Of a DNA stretch of 64,000 bases, positions 9,334-18,547 are shown in pieces; position 1 is the stretch's first letter, and each line of letters begins with the position of its first letter. Position numbers and translations under genes: made by a program. The stretch is from Halorientalis pallida (GTDB taxonomy: Archaea > Halobacteriota > Halobacteria > Halobacteriales > Haloarculaceae), in the NCBI RefSeq assembly GCF_004118325.1, contig NZ_RDFA01000002.1, positions 563,001 through 627,000 of the forward strand. Direction: 5' to 3'. Below the pieces are notes generated by a model that did no database searches, had not been told where the DNA came from, and saw nothing but the letters and a program-made list of their open reading frames with translations.

Positions 9334-11139
9334 ATGGCCGCCAGTACGGGCTCGCTTTTTACGCTCGTCTTCATCTCCGTTCCGCTACTGGCGGTGCTTC
9401 TCACGATCGGTATCTCGGTGTGGATCTACCGGAACCATCGGGGCCAGCGTGGTGCAAAGTGGTTCGTCGCGTCGCTCCTCGGACTCGCGGGGTACGCCCT
9501 GTTCACGTCGCTCCAGATGCTCGGGGGCGACCGGGCGGTGATGACGACGTTCTTCCACATCGCTTCGACCAGCGCAGTCGGGGCGTTCGTTGCCTTCGGT
9601 GCCTTCACGTCCGCGTACTCGCGCTCTGACTTCCACCGCCACCCCGTCGGCGTGACGCTGGCCGTCGCAGCCCTGGGAAGCCACCTCGTGTTGCTGGTGA
9701 CCAATCCGATCCACGGTCTCTACTACGCAGACGTTCTCGTGTACACGGATCCAGCCCCGTACGTCGCGGCTCAGGAGGGCCCGGGGTCCCTGCTCATGGT
9801 GGTCCCCATCGCCATGTTCGTGTGGTACGGGGAGGTCGTCCTGGTCAAGCGCCTGCTCTCGACCCCGGGACGGGGCGGGCGACAGATGCTCCTCGTCCTC
9901 GCGGGCATCCTCTCGATCGGCGTCATGCAGATCGTCGGGGAGACCGGCCTCTTGCCGGCACCCGGCTTCCTCTACGTCGTGTGGGGGATCATCCCCTTCG
10001 CGATCTGTAACACGGTCGCACTGTTCCGGTTCGATCTGCTCGACGTCCAGCCCATCGCCCGCAGTGCCGTCGTCGAGAACCTGCGGGACCCCGTGATCGT
10101 CCTCGACGAGCAGCGGCGCGTCGTCGACTTCAACGACGCGAGCGTTCGGCTCTGGCCCGACCTCGGCGAGCAGGTCGGCCGCCCCTTCGAGGCGGCCTGT
10201 CCCCGACTGGCCGAGACCGTCGATCTCTCGGGGGCGGACGCCGCTACCCCCGACAAGATCTCGTTCGCCGTCGACGGACAGGAGCGACACTACTCGGTCA
10301 ACACCTCCCGCGTCGGTGGTGACGGCGACGGCAGTGACTGGCTCTCGATGCTCCTCCGAGACGTTACGGCCCTGGAACAGTCCCGCTGGCAACTCGAAAC
10401 CCAGAACGAACGCCTCGATCAGGTCGGCTCGACCATCTCCCACGACCTCCGGAATCCCATCAACGTCGCCGACGGCTACACCGAGTTGCTACAGGACATC
10501 GCCGAGGAGGAGATTCCCGATCCCGACGCCGCCGAGAAAGCCATACAGTATACCGACGAAATTCAGAACACACACGACCGGATGGTCGACATCATCTCGG
10601 ACGTCCTGACGATCGCCCGAGAGGGCAAAACCGTCGAGGAGACCGACCCGGTCGCGCTCGACGACGTAGCACGCGAGGCCTGGAGCAACGTCGACACCGA
10701 CAGTGCCACCCTCGCCGTCGCCGACACTCGCACGTTCCAGGCCGACCGGAGCAAACTCCTGACGATCTTGGAGAACCTGTTCCGGAACAGTATCGAACAT
10801 GGTTCGACAGGCAACCGGAACTCGGAGAAGTCCGGTGACAGTGTCGAACACGGGCCCGCGGGCGTAACCGTCGCAGTCGGCTCCACTGCCGACGGGTTCT
10901 ACGTCGAAGACGACGGGCCGGGCATCCCCGACGAACACGTCGAGAGTCTCTTCGAGTACGGGTACACGACGACCGACGACGGGACCGGGCTCGGACTCAG
11001 CATCGTCGAGACGATGGCCGAGTCACACGGCTGGACGGTCGAGTTGGACGAGTCCGCGCCGGGTGCCCGCTTCGTCTTCGGCAACGTGAGTACCGACGCC
11101 GTGACCGACTCGGCCGTGGGCACGGCGCAACTGTCCTGA
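9334..11139 (+). CDS. Sensor histidine kinase with N-terminal 7TM domain and PAS
   Basis: A 601-residue membrane kinase. Residues 1-230 hold about seven hydrophobic segments, matching the histidine-kinase N-terminal 7TM region. A PAS domain follows at about 240-345 (LRDPVIVLDEQRRVVDFND). The dimerisation/phosphoacceptor helix holds ISHDLRNPINVADGY (His near 369), and the ATP-binding domain spans 470-585 with N-, G1- and G2-type boxes (NLFRNSIEHG, VEDDGPGIPDE, GTGLGLSIVE). No response regulator is beside it, which is common in haloarchaea. The extracellular or membrane ligand is unknown. The ATG at 9334 lies 63 bases after prf1. Confidence 0.88.
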   Translation: MAASTGSLFTLVFISVPLLAVLLTIGISVWIYRNHRGQRGAKWFVASLLGLAGYALFTSLQMLGGDRAVMTTFFHIASTSAVGAFVAFGAFTSAYSRSDFHRHPVGVTLAVAALGSHLVLLVTNPIHGLYYADVLVYTDPAPYVAAQEGPGSLLMVVPIAMFVWYGEVVLVKRLLSTPGRGGRQMLLVLAGILSIGVMQIVGETGLLPAPGFLYVVWGIIPFAICNTVALFRFDLLDVQPIARSAVVENLRDPVIVLDEQRRVVDFNDASVRLWPDLGEQVGRPFEAACPRLAETVDLSGADAATPDKISFAVDGQERHYSVNTSRVGGDGDGSDWLSMLLRDVTALEQSRWQLETQNERLDQVGSTISHDLRNPINVADGYTELLQDIAEEEIPDPDAAEKAIQYTDEIQNTHDRMVDIISDVLTIAREGKTVEETDPVALDDVAREAWSNVDTDSATLAVADTRTFQADRSKLLTILENLFRNSIEHGSTGNRNSEKSGDSVEHGPAGVTVAVGSTADGFYVEDDGPGIPDEHVESLFEYGYTTTDDGTGLGLSIVETMAESHGWTVELDESAPGARFVFGNVSTDAVTDSAVGTAQLS

Positions 11140-11209
11140 CCGGTGCCCGGTCGGACGCAGTTCGTGGCTCGTCACTGGTCGTCTCTGGAAGACCGCAGAA
11201 GTGACCGCG

Positions 11210-11602
11210 CTACTCCAGCAACTGTTCCAGTTGCTGCCGTCGGCCGTGTAGGTCGACGCGGCTGTCGACGCTCCCCGTCGTCCCGAGGCGATCCAGCACC
11301 AGCAGTGGATCGGTCCCGGCCTCCTCGACCGCCGCGAACAACTCGGCGATCTCCGAGCGGTTGAGCGCCAGCGAGTCCAGCAGGCCGATCGCGATCGCCA
11401 TCGGCACCGCGGCCGGCCCCTCGGGGAACGGCTCACCGATCTCCCCGAAGTCCGGCGTCGTCGACGGCGGGTCCGGGTCCGGTTCCAGCGCGAGACAGGT
11501 CGGACAGATCGCCGCCCCCGGCGAGTCCTCCGGGAGGTGTGGCCGCCACTCGTCGGCCACCGGGAACCGCAACAGCGGCGTCTGACAGTGTGGACAGTTC
11601 AT
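11210..11602 (-). CDS. Zinc-ribbon protein, DUF6276-like
   Basis: A 130-residue protein starting MNCPHCQTPLLRF, with a second CxxC at ICPTCLALE (about residues 33-36); together these form a probable zinc ribbon. The remaining two-thirds is helical, with PMAIAIGLLDSLALNRSEIAELF and a C-terminal helix RRQQLEQLLE. It resembles the haloarchaeal DUF6276 family, but that name is from memory. It lies directly downstream of atpD on the same strand (about 65 bases), so it may be on the same transcript. Function unknown. Confidence 0.7.
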   Translation of the reverse strand: MNCPHCQTPLLRFPVADEWRPHLPEDSPGAAICPTCLALEPDPDPPSTTPDFGEIGEPFPEGPAAVPMAIAIGLLDSLALNRSEIAELFAAVEEAGTDPLLVLDRLGTTGSVDSRVDLHGRRQQLEQLLE

Positions 11603-11667
11603 ATCCCCAAAAGGACCGGCCAGCGGAAAAGGCTATCCCGCGACGACCGTCGGCCCCGAGTCGGTGT

Positions 11668-12363
11668 TCAATCGTCCGCGGTAACCGTCTCGGCTTCCTC
11701 GGCTTCCTGCTCGGCGGCCTCGCGTTCGGCTTTCTCCTCCTCTTCTTTCTTGGCCTTGATCTTCTTCATCCGGAAGATCTCCTCGCGCTCCTGTTCTTCG
11801 AGCTTCTGCTCGATGTACTCCTGGTTGGACTTGAGTTCGGGCAGGAGCTTGAACTCCAGGGCGTTGACACGGCGCTTGGTGGTCTCGATCTCGTCGAGCA
11901 TCTTCTTCATCGCCGTCTCGACCTCCGCCGCGAGGATGATCGTCTCCAGCAGTTCCTCGTAGGCCTCGGCGGCCTCGTCGATCCGTGCGCTAGTACCCAG
12001 CACACCGTACCCCCGCTCGTCGAGGCTCTTCCTGACTTTCGAGGACTCGATCTGGGGGACGACCACGCCCATGATGTTCTTGGACTCGGTGGTGAGCTCG
12101 GGGTGTTCCTGCAACGCGGCAGCCGCGCCCCGAACGGCCACGTCGCCCTCCATCGCACGGGCCATGTTGATCTTGCGCTGAGCCTCGTCGTAGTTCTCGT
12201 TGAGGTCCGACCGCACGTCCTGGGCCTGATCCAGGATGTCCATGAACTCCATGATGAGGCCGTCGCGTTTTTTCTCCAGCGTGTCGTGGCCCCGCTCGGA
12301 GAGTTCGATCCGGTCCTCGATCGCCATGAGGTTCTTCCGGGTCGGTTTGACGTCCTTAGCCAT
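11668..12363 (-). CDS. atpD: A-type ATP synthase subunit D
   Basis: A 231-residue central-stalk subunit, largely coiled coil. It starts [19 protein letters not shown], the conserved beginning of archaeal subunit D, and ends in a charged Glu/Ala tail. The helix pair around [24 protein letters not shown] is the rotor coiled coil. I chose 12363 over an upstream in-frame start at 12426 because the family motif starts here. Unlike the other ATPase genes it does not follow atpB directly: 540 bases and an opposite-strand gene intervene. It therefore needs either its own promoter (a GTAAAGAGTTAACC-like sequence lies about 35 bases upstream) or readthrough. Confidence 0.95.
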   Translation of the reverse strand: MAKDVKPTRKNLMAIEDRIELSERGHDTLEKKRDGLIMEFMDILDQAQDVRSDLNENYDEAQRKINMARAMEGDVAVRGAAAALQEHPELTTESKNIMGVVVPQIESSKVRKSLDERGYGVLGTSARIDEAAEAYEELLETIILAAEVETAMKKMLDEIETTKRRVNALEFKLLPELKSNQEYIEQKLEEQEREEIFRMKKIKAKKEEEEKAEREAAEQEAEEAETVTADD

Positions 12364-12533
12364 TGGGCGACGGTTACCGGCCCAGGCGGTTAACTCTTTA
12401 CAGAACCGTCGATGCGGCGACCACACCTTCGGCTCAGCCCACCCGTCTAGAAGCTATCACTGGATGAGAGTTACTGTTCACACACAAGACGCTTCCTCGA
12501 AGATGCCTCAGCACGGATATCGAACTGGGAGAC

Positions 12534-12863
12534 GTGACCGGAATCGTCGTCGTCGGCCTCCTGGCCGTCGCACTGGGACTGACCGTCGCTGGTGTCGAAA
12601 CGCTGGCCGGCTTCGGGGTTCTCGCGGCCGGCGACACCGCGTTCGGCTACCTCGCGGCGGGGAACTTCAGCGGCGGCGTCCTCTCGACCGGGATCTCTTC
12701 GGTCGGCATCTTCGCTGCCGGCGTGTTCTCCGTCGGCGTCTTCTCCATCGGTATCGTCTCGATCGGCATCTTCTCGGTCGGCATCTACGCCGCCGGATTC
12801 TACGCCGTCACGCAGTATCGCGCCCGCTCGGTCGGGGACGACGCCGACTCGTCGGAGCTGTAG
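12534..12863 (+). CDS. Hydrophobic Gly-centred pentapeptide-repeat protein
   Basis: A 109-residue protein of unknown function. After an N-terminal hydrophobic helix (residues 1-20), residues 26-90 divide into 13 consecutive pentapeptides, every one with Gly at position 3. Examples are AAGNF, SVGIF, AAGVF, SVGVF, SIGIV, SIGIF and SVGIY. Position 1 is mostly Ser/Ala and position 5 is mostly Phe, Leu or Tyr. The short C-terminus is charged (RARSVGDDADSSEL). The start is a GTG at 12534 with GGGAG just upstream; the next upstream in-frame stop is at 12465 and no in-frame ATG lies between. It sits on the opposite strand between atpB and atpD. Whether the repeat is membrane-embedded or a soluble beta-helix cannot be told from sequence. 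Confidence 0.75.
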   Translation: MTGIVVVGLLAVALGLTVAGVETLAGFGVLAAGDTAFGYLAAGNFSGGVLSTGISSVGIFAAGVFSVGVFSIGIVSIGIFSVGIYAAGFYAVTQYRARSVGDDADSSEL

Positions 12864-12905
12864 CCGCGGTTCACGGAGCCACGGAAACGAAAGGAAAAGA
12901 CGGCG

Positions 12906-14324
12906 TTACTCCTCGGCTTCGACGGGCTCGCCTTCGTCCTCGACGTACTTTGCCTCGATGAGCTCCTCGTCGATACGGTTGAGCTCTTCCTTGGGGAGCT
13001 GGGAGAGCAGTTCCCAGCCCAGGTCGAGGGTCTCGTCGATGGAACGGTTGGTCCGGAAGCCCTGCTGGACGAACTCCGTCTCGAAGTCGTCCGCGAAGTC
13101 CAGATACTTGTTGTCACGTTCCGACAGCGCCTCGCGACCGACGATGTTCACCAGGTCACGGAGGTCCTCACCTTCCGCGTACGCGGCGTACATCTGGTCG
13201 GACACGTCGGCGTGGTCCTCGCGGGTGAGACCCTCGCCGATCCCGTCGTCCATCAGCCGCGAGAGGCTGGGCAGCACGTACGTCGGCGGTTCGATCCCCT
13301 GACTGTTCAGGTCACGGTCGACGTAGATCTGCCCCTCGGTGATGTAACCCGTCAGGTCCGGGATCGGGTGAGTGTCGTCGTCGCCGGGCATCGTGAGGAT
13401 CGGGATCTGCGTCACCGACCCGTCCTCGCCCTCGATACGGCCGGCCCGCTCGTAGAGCTGGGCCAGGTCCGTGTACATGTACCCGGGGTAGCCACGGCGG
13501 CCCGGGACCTCCTCCCGTGCGGCGCCGATCTCACGCAGCGCCTCACAGTAGTTGGTCATGTCCGTCAGGATGACCAGGACGTGGTAGTCCTTCTCGAAGG
13601 CCAGGTACTCCGCCGTCGTGAGGGCCAGGCGCGGCGTGACCGTCCGCTCGACTGCTGGGTCGTCCGCGAGGTTCATGAAGACCACGGAGCGTTCCAGCGC
13701 ACCGGTGCGCTCGAAGTCGTCCATGAACTCGTTGGCCTCTTCCTGTGTGATCCCCATCGCGCCGAAGATCACTGCGAACTCCGAGCCCTCGTCGTCGTCG
13801 CCCTCGTCTTCCTCCGGCACGGTCGCCTGCCGGGCGATCTGGAGTGCGAGGTCGTTGTGGGGCAGCCCCGAACCCGAGAAGATCGGGAGCTTCTGCCCCC
13901 GGACCAGCGTGTTCATCCCGTCGATGGCCGAGACGCCGGTCTGGATGAACTCCTCGGGGTACTCCCGGGAGTAGGGGTTGATCGCTTCGCCGACGATCGG
14001 TCGTTCCTCGTCCGGTTCGATTTCGGGTCCGCCGTCGATGGGTTCGCCCGACCCACTCAGAACGCGTCCGAGCAGGTCCTCCGTCAGCTTCATCTGCAGG
14101 GTTTCACCGAGGAAGCGGACCGACGAGTTGCGGTCGATCCCTTCGGTTCCCTCGAACACCTGGATAGCGACGAAGTCACTCGTCGATTCGAGCACCTGGC
14201 CGCGCCGGGTCTGTCCGTCGCCGGTCTCGATCTCGACGATCTCGTCGTACCCGACGGGTTCGTCGACTTCGGCGAACACCAGCGGACCGCTGATCTCCGT
14301 GATGGTCTGGTATTCTTTCTGCAT
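12906..14324 (-). CDS. atpB: A-type ATP synthase subunit B
   Basis: The 472-residue non-catalytic nucleotide-binding subunit of the A1 sector. The start [17 protein letters not shown] is typical. The family segment [18 protein letters not shown] replaces a true Walker A, as expected for the regulatory subunit, and [15 protein letters not shown] is also conserved. The atpA stop overlaps this ATG by one base (TAATG), so translation is coupled. An in-frame upstream start at 14387 lies inside atpA and was rejected. Confidence 0.96.
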   Translation of the reverse strand: MQKEYQTITEISGPLVFAEVDEPVGYDEIVEIETGDGQTRRGQVLESTSDFVAIQVFEGTEGIDRNSSVRFLGETLQMKLTEDLLGRVLSGSGEPIDGGPEIEPDEERPIVGEAINPYSREYPEEFIQTGVSAIDGMNTLVRGQKLPIFSGSGLPHNDLALQIARQATVPEEDEGDDDEGSEFAVIFGAMGITQEEANEFMDDFERTGALERSVVFMNLADDPAVERTVTPRLALTTAEYLAFEKDYHVLVILTDMTNYCEALREIGAAREEVPGRRGYPGYMYTDLAQLYERAGRIEGEDGSVTQIPILTMPGDDDTHPIPDLTGYITEGQIYVDRDLNSQGIEPPTYVLPSLSRLMDDGIGEGLTREDHADVSDQMYAAYAEGEDLRDLVNIVGREALSERDNKYLDFADDFETEFVQQGFRTNRSIDETLDLGWELLSQLPKEELNRIDEELIEAKYVEDEGEPVEAEE

Positions 14325-16084
14325 TAGTAGAGCTCCCTGATCTGTTCGCTGATGTCGTCTTCCAGTTCCTCGACGTACTCCTCCCACTCGTCTTGCACAC
14401 CGATACGGTTGAGCTGGGGGATGGCGTCGACGGCCGTGATCTCCTCGACCGGCACGCCCGCCTCGAGCGCGTCGAAGGCCTCGTCGTTGAAGGTCTTGAT
14501 CGCGCCGAGGATGGAGTATGTCTTCTCCGGTTCGCAGTAGGTGTCGATGTCGTGGAAGGCGTCCTGCTGGAGCCAGGCTTCACGCAGGTATCGCGCGACC
14601 TCCAGCGTGAGCTGCTGGTCTTCCGGCAGGGCGTCCTTCCCGACGAGCTGGACGATCTCCTGGAGTTCGTCCTCCTCGTCCAGCGTGTCGATGGCCCACT
14701 GGCGCTGTTCGGACCAGTCGGCCGCGACGTTGTCCTCGAACCACGGGTCCAGCTGGTCCCGGTACAGCGAGTAGGACTCGTTCCAGTTGATCGCCGGGAA
14801 GTGCCGGCGCTCGGCGAGGTCGGCGTCCAGCGCCCAGAAGGTCTTGACGATACGCAGGGTGTTCTGGGTCACCGGCTCCGAGAAGTCCCCGCCTGGCGGC
14901 GAGACGGCCCCGATGACGCTCACGGAACCCTCGCTGCCGTTGATGTTCTGGAAGTAGCCGGCTCGCTCGTAGAACTCGCTGAGGCGCGCGGCGAGGTAGG
15001 CCGGGTAGCCCTCCTCACCGGGCATCTCCTCCAGCCGCGAGGAGATCTCCCGCATGGCCTCGGCCCACCGCGAGGTGGAGTCGGCCATCAGCGCCACGTC
15101 GTAGCCCATGTCGCGGAAGTACTCCGCGATGGTGATGCCCGTGTACACGCAGGATTCACGGGCGGCGACGGGCATGTTCGAGGTGTTCGCGATGAGGCAG
15201 GTCCGGTCCATCAGCGCGTTCCCGGTGGTCGGGTCCTCCAGTTCCGGGAAGTCCTCGATCACTTCCGTCATCTCGTTGCCACGCTCGCCACAGCCGACGT
15301 AGACGACGATGTCCGCGTCGGCCCACTTGGCGAGCTGGTGCTGGGTGACGGTCTTGCCCGAGCCGAAGGGGCCGGGAATCGCCGCCGTCCCACCCTTCGC
15401 GAGCGGGAAGAGGCCGTCCAGAATCCGCTGGCCCGAAACCAGCGGCGTGTCCGGTGTCTGCTTCTCGTCGGCAGGGCGCTGGGAGCGGACGGGCCACTCC
15501 TGGCGCATCTGGATCTCCTCGCCGTTGTCGAGTTCGACGACCGTCTCCTCGACGTTGTAGTCGCCGGACTGCACGTCGACGACTTCGCCGCCCTCGTAGT
15601 CGGGCGGCACCATCACTTTGTGGTCGATACTGGGCGTCTCGGGGACGATGCCGACCACGTCGTTGGGGCCGACCTCGTCGCCTTCTTCGACCTCGGGGTT
15701 GAACTCCCAGGTCTTCTCCAGGTCGATCCCGGGTGCGTCGACACCGCGGTCGAGGAACGCACTGCCCATCTTCTCTTCGAGCACGTCGAGCGGGCGCTGG
15801 ACGCCGTCGTAGATGGCGTCGAGCATCCCCGGTCCGAGGTCGACGCTGAGGGGCGCACCCGTCGACTCGACGGGTTCGCCCGGGGAGACCGCGGAGGTCT
15901 CCTCGTAGACCTGGATGGTCGTGATGTTGCCCTCGATCTCGATGACTTCGCCCATCAGTCCCTCGTGACCGACGTAGACCACGTCGTTCATCTTCGCGTC
16001 GAGGTCTGTCGCCGTCACGACGGGACCACTTACGCTCTCGATCTGTCCGTCTTCGCGGACGTCGGATTCTGTCGCTTGACTCAT
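14324..16084 (-). CDS. atpA: A-type ATP synthase subunit A (catalytic)
   Basis: The 586-residue catalytic subunit. The Walker A GPFGSGKT lies near residue 238, the long 'non-homologous region' insert typical of A/V-type catalytic subunits lies before it, and [20 protein letters not shown] is the conserved catalytic segment. No intein interrupts the P-loop region, which is a known intein site in some archaea. It starts at [13 protein letters not shown], six bases after the atpF stop, and its stop overlaps the atpB start. Confidence 0.96.
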   Translation of the reverse strand: MSQATESDVREDGQIESVSGPVVTATDLDAKMNDVVYVGHEGLMGEVIEIEGNITTIQVYEETSAVSPGEPVESTGAPLSVDLGPGMLDAIYDGVQRPLDVLEEKMGSAFLDRGVDAPGIDLEKTWEFNPEVEEGDEVGPNDVVGIVPETPSIDHKVMVPPDYEGGEVVDVQSGDYNVEETVVELDNGEEIQMRQEWPVRSQRPADEKQTPDTPLVSGQRILDGLFPLAKGGTAAIPGPFGSGKTVTQHQLAKWADADIVVYVGCGERGNEMTEVIEDFPELEDPTTGNALMDRTCLIANTSNMPVAARESCVYTGITIAEYFRDMGYDVALMADSTSRWAEAMREISSRLEEMPGEEGYPAYLAARLSEFYERAGYFQNINGSEGSVSVIGAVSPPGGDFSEPVTQNTLRIVKTFWALDADLAERRHFPAINWNESYSLYRDQLDPWFEDNVAADWSEQRQWAIDTLDEEDELQEIVQLVGKDALPEDQQLTLEVARYLREAWLQQDAFHDIDTYCEPEKTYSILGAIKTFNDEAFDALEAGVPVEEITAVDAIPQLNRIGVQDEWEEYVEELEDDISEQIRELY

Positions 16085-16090
16085 TCGTTG

Positions 16091-16417
16091 TTAGTCTTCC
16101 TCCATGAGGTCGATACCGATAGCTCGTTTGATCTGCTCGCGCAGGCCGCCGCTGCCGGCACCCTCGCCGCCGAGGGTGACGAGCACCGGTTCGACGCTGG
16201 TCTCGACGTCGTTACGGACGCCTCGCGAGAGATGCTCCAGATCGTCCTCGTGCATCACCAGGATGCCGACTTCCTCGTCCGTGAGCATCCCCTGCACCGC
16301 GTCGTCCAGCTCCGCCGCCTTGTCGTCGTCCGGCACGTCCGCGAACTTGCGGACGCCGGCCAGCCGGAAGCCGGTGGTGAAGTCCGGACTCCCGATGACA
16401 GCGATCTCCTGGCTCAT
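16091..16417 (-). CDS. atpF: A-type ATP synthase subunit F
   Basis: A 108-residue stalk subunit with a Rossmann-like fold. It starts MSQEIAVIGSPDFTTGFRLAG, the typical beginning of archaeal and vacuolar subunit F, and contains DEEVGILVMHEDDL. The ATG overlaps the atpC stop by four bases (ATGA). The final residues RAIGIDLMEED are the C-terminal helix that interacts with the catalytic head in related enzymes. Confidence 0.94.
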   Translation of the reverse strand: MSQEIAVIGSPDFTTGFRLAGVRKFADVPDDDKAAELDDAVQGMLTDEEVGILVMHEDDLEHLSRGVRNDVETSVEPVLVTLGGEGAGSGGLREQIKRAIGIDLMEED

Positions 16418-17475
16418 AGTATCACCAGTTCGTTCTCGATCTCGTCGGTCGAGAGGCCACCCTCCCGGCCGCGGGCGATGGCGCGGATGTTGTCGACCTC
16501 ACGCTCCTTGGCGAGGACGTACGCCAGGACCGGGCAGATCGACAGCGGATACCGGTTGGACAGCCGCCCAGAGTACTCCAAAAGCGCCGCGTCCAGGGCG
16601 CGCTCGAACTCGATGAGGCTGTCGGCCGCCTCCAGCGAGTCCAGCCCCGCTTCGAGGTCTTCGCCGTACTTGCTCGACCGGACGAACTCGACGAGCTGGT
16701 CGCGGTTGCGCGCCAGCTGGCGGATCTCGTCCTCGGTGAACAGTTTGCCGCCCTCGATGTAGTACTCCGAGGGGTCCAGATCCGCGCCACTGCGGGCCAG
16801 CCGGAAGGCGTTCCGGAGGTTCCGGAAGTCCACTTCCGCGCTGAGGAACTCGACGTACAGCTCCATCGCCCGGGACTGCTCGCCCGACAGGCCCGTCAAC
16901 AGGTCCTCGTAGAAGGCCCGGTCGAGGGCGTTCTCAAGCGGCACGAGGACACCCTCGTCCTCGTAGACCGCGTAGGCCTCGGCGAGCGGATCGCCGAAGC
17001 GGGTCGGTTCGAGCAACTCGACGAGTTCCTCGATGGACCCCGCGTTGAGCAACTGGTCCAGGAAGGCATCGTCGAACTCGCCCGCCCGGATCAGGTCCGT
17101 CTCGACGTCGCTGGCGTCGGTGCCGGCGTACAGCCCCCGGATGATCGTCTTGACGTTCCAGACGTCGAACTTCCGGAGGTAGCGAGCCACGTAGCCGTAC
17201 AGCTGGCCGTCGGCCCACTGCAACAGGTCGTCGAAGTGCTTGGCGACGTTGCGGTTCAGCGCGTACTCGATGAGGTCGACACCCGAGTGACGCGCACCCA
17301 GGGCGTTCATCTCGCTCTCGTACTCGCTTTCTTCCATGAACCGGGCGATCTCGCCCGGGCCCATTCGGATCAGCTTCCGGTAGTCGTCGTCGTCGAACAG
17401 CGCGGCGCGGCGCGAGCGGACTCGCGCGATCACGTACTCGTAGTTGCTGCCGCCCGCGGTTCGTTCCGTACTCAT
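16414..17475 (-). CDS. atpC: A-type ATP synthase subunit C
   Basis: The 353-residue V-type subunit d/C homologue that links the central stalk to the membrane rotor. The protein is all-helical with three repeats of a helical domain. The N-terminal YVIARVRSRRAALFDDDDY and C-terminal ILAKEREV-like end (YVLAKEREVDNIRAIARGR) are conserved; the latter is the family signature. Start and stop each overlap the neighbouring ATPase genes by four bases. Confidence 0.95.
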   Translation of the reverse strand: MSTERTAGGSNYEYVIARVRSRRAALFDDDDYRKLIRMGPGEIARFMEESEYESEMNALGARHSGVDLIEYALNRNVAKHFDDLLQWADGQLYGYVARYLRKFDVWNVKTIIRGLYAGTDASDVETDLIRAGEFDDAFLDQLLNAGSIEELVELLEPTRFGDPLAEAYAVYEDEGVLVPLENALDRAFYEDLLTGLSGEQSRAMELYVEFLSAEVDFRNLRNAFRLARSGADLDPSEYYIEGGKLFTEDEIRQLARNRDQLVEFVRSSKYGEDLEAGLDSLEAADSLIEFERALDAALLEYSGRLSNRYPLSICPVLAYVLAKEREVDNIRAIARGREGGLSTDEIENELVIL

Positions 17476-18056
17476 TGCTCGAACAGTCTGTCGCTGATCT
17501 CGCCGAGGTTCTCCTCCCAGACGTCCTCGAGGATCGAGTCGAAGGTGTTGTTCACGCGGATCCGCGACCCTTCGCTCTCGACGACGACACCGCCCAGACA
17601 GTCGTACTCGCCGGCGAAGCGCCCGTCGAGCCCCTCCTCGTCGAGCAGGGACTCGATCAGGTCCTCGTCGTCGGCGTGCCCGTGGACCGCGAGTTCGTCG
17701 TCGGCGTCGAACTCTTCGGTGGCCGCGACGAGCAGTTCGCGGGTCAGCTCCTCGCGGTCGTCCCCGTCGATACCGGCGATCTCCTCTTCGGCGGCGTCGC
17801 GGACCTCGCCGAGGACGGTCCGGCGCGCCTCGAGGCGTTTCTGCTTGGCCTCGAGTTTGGCACTGGAGAGGCGCTGTTCACGCTCCTGTTCGATAGTCGA
17901 TGCTACTTCTGCCTCGCGCTCGTTGCGGATCTCCTCGGCGTCGCGTTCGGCCTCGGCCACGATCTCCTCGGCCTCGGCCTCCGCCTCGGATGTGATTTCC
18001 TCCGCACGCGCGCGGGCTTCCTCCCGAATGTCCTCTACGACCGTATCAAGACTCAT
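17472..18056 (-). CDS. atpE: A-type ATP synthase subunit E
   Basis: The 194-residue peripheral-stalk subunit. It starts MSLDTVVEDIREEARARAEEI, followed by a long alanine- and glutamate-rich coiled coil (to about residue 85) that pairs with subunit H. A globular C-terminal domain binds the catalytic head and includes DCLGGVVVESEGSRIRVNNTF, the conserved core. The gene lies about 20 bases after atpK and overlaps atpC by four bases. Confidence 0.94.
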   Translation of the reverse strand: MSLDTVVEDIREEARARAEEITSEAEAEAEEIVAEAERDAEEIRNEREAEVASTIEQEREQRLSSAKLEAKQKRLEARRTVLGEVRDAAEEEIAGIDGDDREELTRELLVAATEEFDADDELAVHGHADDEDLIESLLDEEGLDGRFAGEYDCLGGVVVESEGSRIRVNNTFDSILEDVWEENLGEISDRLFEQ

Positions 18057-18075
18057 TGGTAGAAGGGTGGGAGAG

Positions 18076-18366
18076 TTACTGCGCCGGGACGACGAAGACG
18101 ACGACCAGTGCCAGAATGACCAGCGTCTCGGGCAGGACCGTGAGGATCAGCCCACGACCGAACATGTCGTCGTCCTCGGCGATCGCGCCGACCGCGGCCG
18201 CACCGATGCCACGCTCCGCGAAGCCTGCGCCGAACGCCGCCAGCCCGACTGCGAGGGCGGCTGCAGCCTTGTTGGGGATCGCGGGTGCCTGGTTGATCGT
18301 CTGTGCGCCACCTTCCTGCAGAACCGGTCCGAGTGCGGTCAGTACCGCGGTAAGTGTTTCAATCAT
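18076..18366 (-). CDS. atpK: A-type ATP synthase subunit K (membrane rotor proteolipid)
   Basis: The 96-residue c-ring subunit. An N-terminal hydrophobic segment is followed by two membrane helices, AALAVGLAAFGAGFAERGIG and LTVLPETLVILALVVVFV. The Glu in the second (LPETLV) is the ion-binding carboxylate. I chose ATG 18366 (MIETLTAVLTAL); an in-frame upstream start at 18453 adds soluble residues unlike the family. The short polar loop (EDDDMF) between the helices is typical of haloarchaea. Coupling ion not determinable by eye, though proton coupling is likely. Confidence 0.93.
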   Translation of the reverse strand: MIETLTAVLTALGPVLQEGGAQTINQAPAIPNKAAAALAVGLAAFGAGFAERGIGAAAVGAIAEDDDMFGRGLILTVLPETLVILALVVVFVVPAQ

Positions 18367-18547
18367 GATTTGGGTTCCGGGATTCGCTCGTTCCGAACAT
18401 CCGGATATGGCTCTACGGGCTTCATAAAACTTCCCAAATGCCGTCGTCAGCACGTGAAAACCCGGTGAGAGACAGTCTCACGGTTCCCGACACTAACCGG
18501 ACGCGGCCGGCCGCGTCACGCTTTCTCGGCAAAAAATGCGCGATCCG

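Noticed and set aside
12236-13302. Overlapping plus-strand frames around the pentapeptide gene
   Set aside because: They are Ser/Arg-rich alternatives in other frames; only the GTG-started frame at 12534 gives an ordered repeat protein.
14393-16762. 789-codon plus-strand open frame over atpA, atpF and atpC
   Set aside because: Antisense shadow; it crosses three conserved genes with overlapping starts and stops on the other strand.
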